Source: a virus. From it: a stretch of 22,335 nucleotides of DNA. Below are positions 7,901 through 16,918 of the stretch, piece after piece. Numbering within the stretch: the first letter of the stretch is position 1; each line of letters opens with the position of its first letter. The stretch lies in the IMG/VR virus record IMGVR_UViG_3300025674_000444, positions 1 to 22,335 of that record; one strand, given 5' to 3'. The notes beneath the pieces are model-generated. The model saw nothing but the letters and a program-made list of their open reading frames with translations. It did no database searches and had not been told where the DNA came from. A program made the position numbers and the translations under genes.

Positions 7901-10900
7901 GCTCTAATTCTAAATTATATTTTTTAATGTTGCTATCTCCAGAGCTTTGGAAATTAAACAAAGCACTTCTTCTATTATTTTCGTGGTCAATCAAAGCAGC
8001 AACAATTCTTTTTCCATGGTCAATAACATCTACATTCAGTTCTATAGTATTAGTTGGAGAAATAACACTTTTTAAATTAGTTTCTCCAGTAATTCTGTCG
8101 TAAACAGGTACGTTAGTTTTTTGATAACTTAACATCTCTTGTTTTTGTAACTGATACAAACCTACACTACTATAAAACCAATAGTGTACACCACGATTAA
8201 ATGGAGATTTATTTTTTGCTTTCTCTACTTCAGCTGGATTACTTGCATCTTTAATGCCTTGTAACTTTTCAAACAATTTAATTTTATTAGTTAAACGAGA
8301 ATCAGGACCAACATAAATATCTTCTACCATATTTAAGAAAACATCCAGTTCTTGTGCAGTCATTTGTCCAGCTTCAACACCAAGTCTTGCTTGACCTTTA
8401 ATACCAATATTACTAAAGAAATCAGCAATATTACCTTCCATATCAATTAACAACTTAGGATTCTTCTTTATAAGTTTTTCCCAACGTTGTAATGATTCTA
8501 TTTGCTTTGTAGTCAATACTAACTGACCTTCAGGTGTTTTCATACCTTCAGTAATATCAAATATTTCAATCATTTCTTGAGGATTTTCTAAAAATCTTTT
8601 TTGCTGCTCTACAGGTTTATCACTTAATTTAGATAAAATACTTGACTCTAAAACTTCTTGCATTTCTATTTGAGATTTAGTTTCTTTAAGTGTAGATAGT
8701 AAATCATCTAATTCAGTTTTTTCAAACAATATAGCTTCTTTAGCATCTTCTTTATTTATTTCTCTTTTTAATGGAGTTATATCACCTTCTAAAGTAGCTT
8801 TCACTAATTGTACTGCAGATGAACGTTTACGTGTATCTTCACTTGTAAAATCTAATTCTAATTGATTTTTCAAATTATCCATAGGTTTTACTTTAGGTAA
8901 ATCTACTTTTACTTCAATAGCATTTTGATTAGTAGTTTCGGCTGCCTCAAATATATTTCTAATTTCAGTCATAAATTCTTTTTTATGGCTTAAAGGAATA
9001 GATTCTTTTCTAATTAATCCTGTATCAAACATACCTTGTTGAGTAGCGTACATGTTTAAAGTATTTAAACTTTTATATAAAGAAGCTTCATCTGCACCTG
9101 AATTAATTTCACTTTGTACTCTTTCTAATGCATTTCTTCCAAATCGTTGTAATGAATTAATTCTTTCTGATTGTATCATTTCAGGAGATAATCTAGATTG
9201 AATTTTATTTAATTCTTCAATTTGTTTATCTAAATAATCAGGGTCTAATTTAAATCTTTCTTCTAATTCAGATTTTAAATGGTCAAAATACTGTGACTCT
9301 CTTATTCTGCTAGATGGTTCTGGTAATATATTAGATAGCAATGTTTTACTAAATATATTACTTAAAATACCACGTTGTTCTGCATTTAACTCAACACTAC
9401 CAATATTATTTAATTTTGTATTTCTATACTCTTTAATTTTAGCATCAACATCAAATGATTCTATTAACCCTTTTTTATGTAAAAAATTATTTAATTTTAT
9501 ATCATAAGCTACATCTAGCATTTCTGCTATTTTATTATCAATCATTTTAACTTCAACACCAGATTGATATAAAGACTGTCTTAAATCATTATATCTTAAA
9601 GCTAAATTATTTAAAGCAGCAACATTTAACATTTGTTGTAAAATATGCTCTTCTTGATTTACTTGTTGAAAAAGTTTTTTACCATTCTTTTCGTTTCTAA
9701 AATGTGTATTAGTAGCTAATATTTTATCCCATAAAGTTTTTAATTCTTTAATAGACATATCAGCAGCTTTCTTATCTCCACCTGCTATTTTATCAAAATA
9801 CATTTCATTTAACAGCAAGTCTTTAGATAGCAAACCTCGATTCTTTAAATGGTTGTAAAAATGTGTTTTGCGTAATTTGGTATGTGCTTTTCCTAAATTA
9901 GCAATAAGATTAGTATATTGTGATTGTGGAACAACTTGTATATCAATAGTAAGAGTATCATTAAAATATCCAGAAGTTTCAAAAGGTTCTGATATAATTT
10001 TTGCAGTTTCAGCTAAATGATTATTGTATAAGTCACCAGTACTCTTATCTGATATAAAATCTTCATAAAATTTATTAGCCATTTGACCAATTTCATTAGG
10101 TCTTAATCCTTTAACATCATCACTATTCATTCCTTTTTCTAAAGCTTTTTGAAATTTTCTTCTAGATACTAATTTATCATTTAATGTACCATAAATAGTA
10201 GTCATACTAATTTTTTTTGAATTAAACAAATCTTGTAATTTAAAAGATTGTATATCCATTAATTCTAGACTTGTTTCATTTGGGGTAAAATTAAGAGTAA
10301 TTTCTTTGTTGGTTTCGTTAATATCAATAATTTCACCAAAAAGTCTTTTAGATTGATTTTTAAGTTTATTTAGTTTGTTATTAATATTATCTGCATATTT
10401 TTTATATAATTCTGGACGAGATTCTCCACCTGTATACATTTTATAATATTTTTCTTCAGGTAAAAAGAATAACTCTTTTAAAAGAGTATTTGTTAAATTT
10501 TTTGTATTAGGAGTAATTCTCATTGTTTTACCAAGAAAATAATATTCTCCAAATTGATTTTTAGAATAAATTTTTTCTCTAAAATCATTTTTTTCATTTA
10601 TAAACCGTATTTTTTCTTTTGGGTTTAATTTATTATATTCATTTCTTACTTCAGCTTCTGCTCTAGTCAATGTTTCTTTACCTATAAAACTAAACCAATC
10701 TATATTTAGTTTAGCTCCTTTTCTAGGCCAAGATATAACTCTATTATTATTATCAACTAATTCAAAATGTCTTTCTAGTATACTATTAAATTTATCACCA
10801 ACATCAGGATTACGAGTATTTTTTGCACCGTCTAAATCAAGATTTAAAGATATATCAGATTCATAATTATCAAAGTATTCAAAATGTTCTTTTAATGATT

Positions 10901-13900
10901 TTAAAGTAATTTTTTTCTTACCAGGCAAAGGAGCTTTTAAATCAGGGTCTTGATTTTGTACAATTCTTATAAAAATATTTTCAGCATTATTAATAGGAAA
11001 TTTTTTATCTGGACTTGATTCTATTAAAGTAAATAAATCTCTTACATCCTTATTAAAATTAGTACTTTTACCAATATTGCTATTTGCAGTATAAACATTA
11101 TCAGCTTGTCTAAATATATTATTTGGTTTAGTTATATCAGATACAAAATATGGTTCTAAATTTCTTTGATATCCCCACTCAGGAAACAAATTAACATCTG
11201 TTTTATCTTTTTCAACAAAATCTTTAGGTTTAAATTCTTTTACAAAATCTTTTGCTAATCCATGATAAACACCAACAGCATCGCCATCTGTATCTGCACC
11301 ACCTAAACGCTCCATATTTTTTGGAACAACGTGTACTCCTTTACCAGGTTGATTAGTAAACCCATTAAATGTTAAATTTAAAATACCACTTTGATTACCA
11401 ACAGGACTACGATTCATTAAAAAGTTTTCCATTACATCTTTTAATAAAGATTTAGTTTCTTTATCTTTTGTAGTATTATAAGTTTCCCATAATTTACCAA
11501 GCTCTACTTCTTTTGTTTTAAAAACTTTACGTAATTGTCCAAATATTTTTATTTTATCTGTTTTATGTCCATCATTTAACATAAAATTACTTTCATCTAA
11601 TCCTTGATTACGTAATTTTCTCCATAAAGAAGCATCTTGACTTTGTAATCTAGGATATGAAAATCCTGATGGAGCTTTTAAATTAGTTAAACGATTTCTT
11701 ACATACTTTGTAATACTTTGTTCAATGTATTTTTTATTACCATGAATCATTAAAATTAATGCATCATAATCAGCCATCTGTAATATTTCATTAATGCTGT
11801 TTAATTCTTTCATTTCAGCTTTTGCCATTTCAGAAGGTGTTCCATCTAGCATCATACCATCTTTTTCACCATAAATAGATTTCAAAATACTTCTACCAAG
11901 TTTACTATCTATGTTTGTATTTAATACATTAACAACTTCATACAAATCTAAATCAGAAATTCTAATCTTTTTACCATCAATTGTATCAAAATTATATCCA
12001 AAGTCTTTTATAGCATCATTATATTTTTTCATATAAGTTTTGCTACCAGAAATAGAATCAATAACCATTTGTTTATGTGCTGCTTTAAATTCTGGACTTA
12101 CAAAAGGACTTCTTGCATCAGCTGCACCATAATGCATTTGTGTTACATCTCTATTAGGAACTTCTATTTCAGAAGTAATTATGCGAATATGTTCTGGTTC
12201 TAATTCAATAACTTCAGGTTTAACTTCTTCAATATAACTATTAGTTTTTTCATTATACTTTAAACGCCCTATTTGGTGCCTAGAATTAGTTTTTAATGAA
12301 GAAGCATATACTACACCATCATAACCGTTATCCATAGCCCATTTAGCTAATTCTGGGCTTGCATGTCTTTCAGCTTGTTTAAAAATAATCAAACCTCTGT
12401 CATTTTCAAAATCAGCTTCTTTTTGTATTACAGATTTAATATAGTTTTCATTTTTGTTTTTACCTCTAGCTTCTTGTAAAGCATCTCTCCATTTACCAAC
12501 CCAATGCATAGCACCATCTGTAGTCATTTCACCAGCAGAATTAACAAAATCTTCAATTACTGCAACTCTTAATTTTCTACCTTGTAAATAATTATCAACT
12601 AATTCTCTATCTACAGTACGTCCACCATGAAATGTTTTACTATATTTTACAAAATCAATATAGTTTTTATATAATGGCTCAGCACCTTTTTGTATTGGGT
12701 ATCCATCTTTATTTTTTACAAAATATCCTTGATGTCTTCTAAAAGCTTTTATCCATTGTTCTAAAGTAACTTTGCTTAAATCTTTAGATATCATACCAGC
12801 ATCTTGTAACAAGTATGTTGCTCTAGATATTTTTTCTCTATAGTATTTTGCTGGGTCTTTATAAAAAGGACTTTCATATATAACTTCTTCATATCTCGGC
12901 ATATCTTTTAATGCTTCATAATAATCTTTATATACTCCTTTATTAACTAAATCCATAAGAACATTTTCACCTTTTCCTGTAAGACGTGATATGTCTTTTT
13001 CTAATACTCCAAAATTATCTGTAAAACTAGATGTATTTTTTTGGTATTCATATTTATTAAACAATTGACTAGTTTCTGTCATAAATTTATTTAATAATTG
13101 TTCTCCAAAAGACAGTTCTACTAAAGGTCTAGTAACTCCAATATTATTACCAGAATTAACATAATAAAGAAATCTTCCTTCTTCATGTAATAAATTTGAT
13201 ATATTTTCAAGATAAGTTGGTTTGGTTTGTAATTTAGATGCTCTACTAAAATCACCTTTATGTTCTTTTACATTTAAATAAGTTTCAAAGTTACTATCTT
13301 TATTAAGTCTATTATGAAATGAACCTTCATGAACAACTTCTAAATTTTCACCTTCTAAACTTTCTTTAGGTGCTTTTCCTATTTCAGTTTCATATTTTAT
13401 AGTTGGAACTTCTACTTCTATTTCAACTGTTTCTCCATTTTTTGCAGTAAATTTTTTTGTTACTATGTCTTTTGCTACTCGTATTGCTTTAAATTTTTTA
13501 CCACCTTGTACAAAATTTCCAGAACTATTAAAATAAATTTCATTTAATTGTTCATTACTAAATGGCATTTTATCATAAAATGTTTTTACATATTGTTTAA
13601 AAGTATCCCTATCATTAGCTTTAGTAGCAGCTTTTTTTATTTGCATAGCTATATCTAATGTTTGATAACCTTCTCCATACTGCTGATTTAATGCATCAAC
13701 AATAGTGTAAACAGGGTCATTGTCGCCTAAATAAGTATCATTATCTATATCAATTTCTTTATCATATTCAGTAGATAGTTTTTTAGGGTCTTTTGCTACT
13801 TCTCTTGCTGCAGTTAAAGTGTCAGATGGAATATCATTTATACGAATAGATTGTTCTCTAGCCATTGTACTTATTTTATTTTGACTAGTTAATAAATCAA

Positions 13901-15743
13901 TAGCTTTTTCTTGTTCAATTGTTTTATCTTTTACTTGTTGTAAAATATCTTTTTGTTTAGCATCTAATTCTTTTTTTAATTCTTGTAAATCTTCTTTACG
14001 TAAACTACCAATTTCTTTACCAGCAAATTTTTTAGATTGTTCTTTAGTTATTTTGCGTGTAGGGTCATATAAATTTTCAGTTATATACGTACTTTTATCT
14101 AAGGTAAAAATTTGTCCTGATTCATTTTTTATACGAACATTTCCATTTTTAAATACTTTATGAACTTCTACTGGTTCTACTCCACCAAAATTAGTAAACA
14201 CTTCAATAGTATCTCCAACTTCTAACATAGATTTATCTATATCAGGCATTGTTTCTCTAGCAGCCATTTCATTAGCTAATTCTTTTTCAAAATCAACTTG
14301 TAATTTTTCTTGTACTTTTTTTGTTTGTTCAGATAAAAATTTATTGAAGTTTCTTTTTTCTTGAATTTCAGTTCTTTGTTTTGGAGTTAATTCTTGATAT
14401 GATTTATTAGATACTTCAAGAAAAGCTTGTATAAAATCATTTCTTTCTTGACCTTCTGCAGGTGGTTCAAAAATAGTATTTTTATGATTTTCATATATTT
14501 CAGCTTCTCTTTGTTTTGCATATTCTTTTTGTTGTGGAGTAAATGTTTTCCAAGCTGTTAAATCTTCTGCAAATCCAACAGGAACATTTTCTTTTTGTCC
14601 AGTTGTTTTATCAATAATAACACTTTTATATATTTTATGACTATCTTCTCTAAATGCTTTATGTACATCTAATTCAGCTTTAGGTCTACCAGATGCACCA
14701 AAAAAGAATCCTAATAAATATTCATAAATTTGGTCAGGTGCTGGAGCACCTTGTACAGTTAAAGGAGCACCAGTAAAAGCAGAACCAGCAATACCTCTTG
14801 TAACCATATTAACAATATCTACTCCACCAGGACTTAATCCTTGACCTTTCATTGTTTTATACATTTCTAAAGCACGACCTTTAAGAATATTATGTGCCCT
14901 TAAACTCATTCCTACTTCTTTAGCAGCAAACATTTCTCCTATTTTAAGATAATTACTAATACCACCAAACACAGCACCAGCATATGCTCCATGTACTACA
15001 GATTGACGAACTGCTTCCCAATCACCAGATACTGCTGCTTTACGTGATGAAATAGCCATTGCTGCTGATAAGTGAGCAGATTGCTTAACCATATCAAGCA
15101 TACCAGGAGTCATTTTAGATAATAAAAAGTTATTTTTAAGAATTTCTGTACTACCAATAGCTGATGCTGCATTATCTACAAACCAATCAGCTACACGCAT
15201 TGGAACAGAACGTAATTGTAATTGTTTAATCTCTTTACCAGCTACTTTTTCAGTAACTTCTTTAGTTAATTGTGGTATATATTTTGCACCAAATTTACCT
15301 AAATTTTCTTGCACAGCATCAGCTGCTTGTTTTCTAACTAAATTAATTCCTTTTAAAGCACCACGTTTAGCTAATGGAGCAGTACCAAACGATAAAACAC
15401 CAGCAATAATATCGGGAGCAAATCCAATCAAATGCCCCATTTTATTTAATAAAGCTTCTGTTTCAGTCTTAGGGTCATCTGCATATCCAAAAGTAGTAAA
15501 TCCTTCTACTACACCACTAACTAACTGATTAACTGCACTGATAATTTTGTTTTCATCATCTTCAAGATTACGTTGAAATTGCATACCAATACCTTTAGCA
15601 GACTTTTCTAGTTCATCTAATTCATCACTAGAAAAATTTTCAGGACTTCTGTTATATAAACCTGTAGACATTTGTACAAATTTACGTTCGTCAAGAACTC
15701 CCTTATCAAGTAAGGTTTTATAATATTGATAGGTACTATTCAT
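4944..15743 (-). CDS. Giant virion/ejection protein with putative single-chain DPBB RNA polymerase core
   Basis: 3599 aa (about 410 kDa), uninterrupted. Visible layout: hydrophobic segments near residues 105-125, 225-265 and 315-345; a KOW/SH3-like strand set at 509-552 after a coiled coil and before another (560-620); GYDGVVY (1140-1146) and ELEPEHIRI (about 1178-1186), reminiscent of ADP-ribosyltransferase-like modules of phage polyvalent proteins; the polymerase-like region 1290-1645 (separate entry); long helical and coiled-coil stretches about 1700-2600; a LFHPKTMIANFFGGG element near 3180-3200; and a C-terminal part with RFHPYAWNSIKRRR and a membrane segment at 3450-3470. It is the last gene of the ejection-type cluster, where T7 has gp16, so it is probably packaged and injected with the DNA. 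The start is a TAATG overlap with no visible Shine-Dalgarno, suggesting coupling. Alternatives are a DarB-like or polyvalent protein without polymerase activity. Confidence 0.8.
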   Translation of the reverse strand: MNSTYQYYKTLLDKGVLDERKFVQMSTGLYNRSPENFSSDELDELEKSAKGIGMQFQRNLEDDENKIISAVNQLVSGVVEGFTTFGYADDPKTETEALLNKMGHLIGFAPDIIAGVLSFGTAPLAKRGALKGINLVRKQAADAVQENLGKFGAKYIPQLTKEVTEKVAGKEIKQLQLRSVPMRVADWFVDNAASAIGSTEILKNNFLLSKMTPGMLDMVKQSAHLSAAMAISSRKAAVSGDWEAVRQSVVHGAYAGAVFGGISNYLKIGEMFAAKEVGMSLRAHNILKGRALEMYKTMKGQGLSPGGVDIVNMVTRGIAGSAFTGAPLTVQGAPAPDQIYEYLLGFFFGASGRPKAELDVHKAFREDSHKIYKSVIIDKTTGQKENVPVGFAEDLTAWKTFTPQQKEYAKQREAEIYENHKNTIFEPPAEGQERNDFIQAFLEVSNKSYQELTPKQRTEIQEKRNFNKFLSEQTKKVQEKLQVDFEKELANEMAARETMPDIDKSMLEVGDTIEVFTNFGGVEPVEVHKVFKNGNVRIKNESGQIFTLDKSTYITENLYDPTRKITKEQSKKFAGKEIGSLRKEDLQELKKELDAKQKDILQQVKDKTIEQEKAIDLLTSQNKISTMAREQSIRINDIPSDTLTAAREVAKDPKKLSTEYDKEIDIDNDTYLGDNDPVYTIVDALNQQYGEGYQTLDIAMQIKKAATKANDRDTFKQYVKTFYDKMPFSNEQLNEIYFNSSGNFVQGGKKFKAIRVAKDIVTKKFTAKNGETVEIEVEVPTIKYETEIGKAPKESLEGENLEVVHEGSFHNRLNKDSNFETYLNVKEHKGDFSRASKLQTKPTYLENISNLLHEEGRFLYYVNSGNNIGVTRPLVELSFGEQLLNKFMTETSQLFNKYEYQKNTSSFTDNFGVLEKDISRLTGKGENVLMDLVNKGVYKDYYEALKDMPRYEEVIYESPFYKDPAKYYREKISRATYLLQDAGMISKDLSKVTLEQWIKAFRRHQGYFVKNKDGYPIQKGAEPLYKNYIDFVKYSKTFHGGRTVDRELVDNYLQGRKLRVAVIEDFVNSAGEMTTDGAMHWVGKWRDALQEARGKNKNENYIKSVIQKEADFENDRGLIIFKQAERHASPELAKWAMDNGYDGVVYASSLKTNSRHQIGRLKYNEKTNSYIEEVKPEVIELEPEHIRIITSEIEVPNRDVTQMHYGAADARSPFVSPEFKAAHKQMVIDSISGSKTYMKKYNDAIKDFGYNFDTIDGKKIRISDLDLYEVVNVLNTNIDSKLGRSILKSIYGEKDGMMLDGTPSEMAKAEMKELNSINEILQMADYDALILMIHGNKKYIEQSITKYVRNRLTNLKAPSGFSYPRLQSQDASLWRKLRNQGLDESNFMLNDGHKTDKIKIFGQLRKVFKTKEVELGKLWETYNTTKDKETKSLLKDVMENFLMNRSPVGNQSGILNLTFNGFTNQPGKGVHVVPKNMERLGGADTDGDAVGVYHGLAKDFVKEFKPKDFVEKDKTDVNLFPEWGYQRNLEPYFVSDITKPNNIFRQADNVYTANSNIGKSTNFNKDVRDLFTLIESSPDKKFPINNAENIFIRIVQNQDPDLKAPLPGKKKITLKSLKEHFEYFDNYESDISLNLDLDGAKNTRNPDVGDKFNSILERHFELVDNNNRVISWPRKGAKLNIDWFSFIGKETLTRAEAEVRNEYNKLNPKEKIRFINEKNDFREKIYSKNQFGEYYFLGKTMRITPNTKNLTNTLLKELFFLPEEKYYKMYTGGESRPELYKKYADNINNKLNKLKNQSKRLFGEIIDINETNKEITLNFTPNETSLELMDIQSFKLQDLFNSKKISMTTIYGTLNDKLVSRRKFQKALEKGMNSDDVKGLRPNEIGQMANKFYEDFISDKSTGDLYNNHLAETAKIISEPFETSGYFNDTLTIDIQVVPQSQYTNLIANLGKAHTKLRKTHFYNHLKNRGLLSKDLLLNEMYFDKIAGGDKKAADMSIKELKTLWDKILATNTHFRNEKNGKKLFQQVNQEEHILQQMLNVAALNNLALRYNDLRQSLYQSGVEVKMIDNKIAEMLDVAYDIKLNNFLHKKGLIESFDVDAKIKEYRNTKLNNIGSVELNAEQRGILSNIFSKTLLSNILPEPSSRIRESQYFDHLKSELEERFKLDPDYLDKQIEELNKIQSRLSPEMIQSERINSLQRFGRNALERVQSEINSGADEASLYKSLNTLNMYATQQGMFDTGLIRKESIPLSHKKEFMTEIRNIFEAAETTNQNAIEVKVDLPKVKPMDNLKNQLELDFTSEDTRKRSSAVQLVKATLEGDITPLKREINKEDAKEAILFEKTELDDLLSTLKETKSQIEMQEVLESSILSKLSDKPVEQQKRFLENPQEMIEIFDITEGMKTPEGQLVLTTKQIESLQRWEKLIKKNPKLLIDMEGNIADFFSNIGIKGQARLGVEAGQMTAQELDVFLNMVEDIYVGPDSRLTNKIKLFEKLQGIKDASNPAEVEKAKNKSPFNRGVHYWFYSSVGLYQLQKQEMLSYQKTNVPVYDRITGETNLKSVISPTNTIELNVDVIDHGKRIVAALIDHENNRRSALFNFQSSGDSNIKKYNLELEHIATEFREAGYDNTNVKYDKFSKKYFDASFQRALKELEDIKKATGDKIVIKDPENPGNLKTITVEQYVFEINKARDAFFEWYKELNRRGMEKINGKWNISPSIQNNLLIDGILNDGKVFKRIRSVLEKSNTIDSTAANVVGLNELNFILHHYQIRQQVNKDLGIDLQDIMEKRKPIPDAAKALIQKYNKERPFVPIQTITNTKDSVENYWPHLGFNKAAGNYKNIENHIKHLALEHRKKIELYGYKSFMPNTRAKFMQEDGTAGEMKKYIDMSVNEFITSKTHEMSVKSYEDTMFSERLINFNTNKMQAAFTNSSNKSRSEHVLLGYEKTNKILEDYTRGFVKAYTDTLSSIRGNMYIDRFVRKDAIGDKEHTEAWANYMKLSLNTKLGIDSFVDLNRDGFTAKEKVLLEDYIASGLKIEQLTKNRNSKLSYNEREFIRKVDETIAADSDLIYNSSLKGTELKTAIEKARMDAANKLNDVKNINKIKRYGTAFHVFSDESAVNAIRRMEERIGSAMGYKPGQFSFFKDLKVRKSSITGEDVIMPESERRIALAQKLNAFSAFEGRYELMSLLFHPKTMIANFFGGGTNIYADVGGDIMRKAMDEKYLIEEVFGNATYEIIDPITRQVKKEKVKNLKDIERVFVQKGLMEGIYLEEVGLNKGLQSAEAKRFATALAKRFGKWEKENFELSMNPVEAEKELKLSINELQKRYNVGEAIVQLGAKPMQISERILRRTAGIAHYLNARQTALPLIEKGKMDWDSPFLIDMARKGIEASQYIYHSAYRTNYSNTALGRVMTRFHPYAWNSIKRRRNLYKGAKYGEFILNTDAQQRFQRQLTADLMSMALASIFVGTMFEYALSPPMSWMQDTAQWLFGDKEDRKRAFFSSWPHTSLAPLQVVTPPISRFVLAPISSLLTGEFDNFMKYQAATWIPGGRLLRDGYRSIKSPAMSFDFLTGIPLHRIGQEVEKNRQAVEEAMEEEMQGQVEE
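10809..11876 (-). other. Putative RNA polymerase catalytic region of the giant protein (residues 1290-1645)
   Basis: Ordered motifs on the protein: EKDGMMLDG (D1295) and NLKAPSGFSYP (K1356), possible parts of a first double-psi barrel; then MNRSPVGNQSG (R1445, P1447) and GGADTDGDAVGVY with D1484, D1486 and D1488, matching the metal-binding D-x-D-G-D loop of beta-prime-like barrels; then ANSNIGKST (G1558); then NLDLDGAKN (D1638, K1641). QDE-1-like and crAss-like phage RNA polymerases show the same order: R-x-P, D-x-D-x-D, an IG element, and D-x-x-K. The second barrel is well supported by motif; the first barrel is a guess. T7-type polymerase motifs were not seen here. Confidence 0.55.
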
Positions 15744-16378
15744 TATTTATTTAAATAAGAGTAAGCATCTGATAAAATAGCCAGATACTGATTATATAAA
15801 CTTTTTTCACCTTCGTCAGCTTTTTTACTCATTTTTTCTTGAACAAAAGAATTACTCAAATCACTTTGCAGTTCAATAACTTCTTGCATTAAAGCTTGTC
15901 TACGTTGTCCAGAACCAGCAATGCCAGCTTTTTCTTGTTTTTGAACATTTCTTAACTCCATTGCAATTGTTTGTATACGTGGTGTAGCTACATCTAATAA
16001 AGACTTAGGTTCAAACTTTTTAAATACACGAAAGAATCTAAACTCTTCTCCAGGTTGAAATTCTCTTTGATTAAAAATACCTCGTTTTTTATCATATTTT
16101 TCTAAACCAGCAATAGCTAATGCAGACTCTGCTTCTGTTTCTGCTAAAGCTCTAGCAGCTGCTTTTTCTTGTTGTGCATAAGCTTCATCAGCAATCATAG
16201 ATTGCATTCTTAATTTAGCCATCATAGATTCAGCATCTAATAAAGCTTCTTTATTAACTTCTCTTTGTATTTCTAAACGTTCTCTATAAGCATCCAAACC
16301 TGTAGGTTCTCCTAACTGCTGTAAACTTTGTCTTAGTTCCCTAAAAGCTTTTACTCTTGATTCAAATAAATCTGCCAT
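15743..16378 (-). CDS. Helical internal virion protein, probable ejection protein
   Basis: 211 aa, with AGGAG six bases before the ATG. It is almost wholly helical, with coiled-coil-like stretches at residues 5-35, 40-95 (alanine- and glutamate-rich, EKAAARALAETEAES) and 140-180; a short strand region with EFRFFRVFKKFEP lies in the middle. There is no signal peptide or membrane segment. Its place between the gp14-like protein and the giant protein corresponds to T7 gp15, a tube-forming ejection protein, but no sequence similarity to gp15 was recognised. Its stop overlaps the giant gene start as TAATG. Confidence 0.5.
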   Translation of the reverse strand: MADLFESRVKAFRELRQSLQQLGEPTGLDAYRERLEIQREVNKEALLDAESMMAKLRMQSMIADEAYAQQEKAAARALAETEAESALAIAGLEKYDKKRGIFNQREFQPGEEFRFFRVFKKFEPKSLLDVATPRIQTIAMELRNVQKQEKAGIAGSGQRRQALMQEVIELQSDLSNSFVQEKMSKKADEGEKSLYNQYLAILSDAYSYLNK

Positions 16379-16387
16379 TTTTTTCTC

Positions 16388-16918
16388 CTATACGTATTTT
16401 AATGTATTCACATCACCAATATTAACTTCAGTAGAAGGTATGCCTTGTTTTGCATAATTAGCTCTAATTTGGTCAATATTTATTTGTTGTCTATTTAATT
16501 CACTTGCTAACTGATTTTGTGTTTGATAAATACTTCTTTGTGAAGAAAGATTAATTCCTTGTAAACGCTGACCTAATAACCCAGCCATTTGTTCACGTTG
16601 TACATTTTCTCTACCATATGCTAAACCAGTTTGTCCACCACTTTGCAATTGAAACATTGCATTTTCATAGATTTGAGCACCAGCAACATTTCCTTGTGCC
16701 CTATATAAATCTGCTTGTCTTTCATATTCAGACATTAATTCTGGAATATCTTCTTGGATTCTTCCAATACTTGCTTCCATTTCAGATTTCAATCTTTTTC
16801 TTCTTCTTTCTTCTGCTTTTCTAGCACTAAAATAACTAAATCCACCTATAATAACTGCTGCAGCTGTTACATAAGGATTAGCTTTTGCAAATTCGCCTAC
16901 TGCTTTCCAATCAGCCAT
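16388..16918 (-). CDS. Membrane-anchored coiled-coil virion protein, T7 gp14-like
   Basis: 176 aa. One transmembrane segment lies at residues 15-33 (PYVTAAAVIIGGFSYFSA), followed by a basic stretch (RKAEERRRKRLK) and long helices rich in Q, E and R to residue 155 (YERQADLYRAQGN; QTQNQLASELNRQQ). One hydrophobic helix plus coiled coil in about 180 aa fits the outer-membrane ejection protein class (T7 gp14). The start shares bases with the lysozyme stop (TAATG), and AAGGAG stands seven bases upstream. Role by architecture and context; a holin-like role is less likely given the long coiled coil. Confidence 0.55.
   Translation of the reverse strand: MADWKAVGEFAKANPYVTAAAVIIGGFSYFSARKAEERRRKRLKSEMEASIGRIQEDIPELMSEYERQADLYRAQGNVAGAQIYENAMFQLQSGGQTGLAYGRENVQREQMAGLLGQRLQGINLSSQRSIYQTQNQLASELNRQQINIDQIRANYAKQGIPSTEVNIGDVNTLKYV

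Noticed and set aside
4944-15743. N4-type virion RNA polymerase, suggested by similar length (about 3500 aa)
   Set aside because: No T7/N4-type single-subunit polymerase motifs were seen, while a D-x-D-G-D loop with its companion motifs is present; length alone is not evidence.
4944-15743. T7 gp16-type lytic transglycosylase domain in the giant protein
   Set aside because: No SLT-like E-S-x-x-x-P-x-A pattern was found near the N-terminus, and a separate GH24 lysozyme is encoded nearby.
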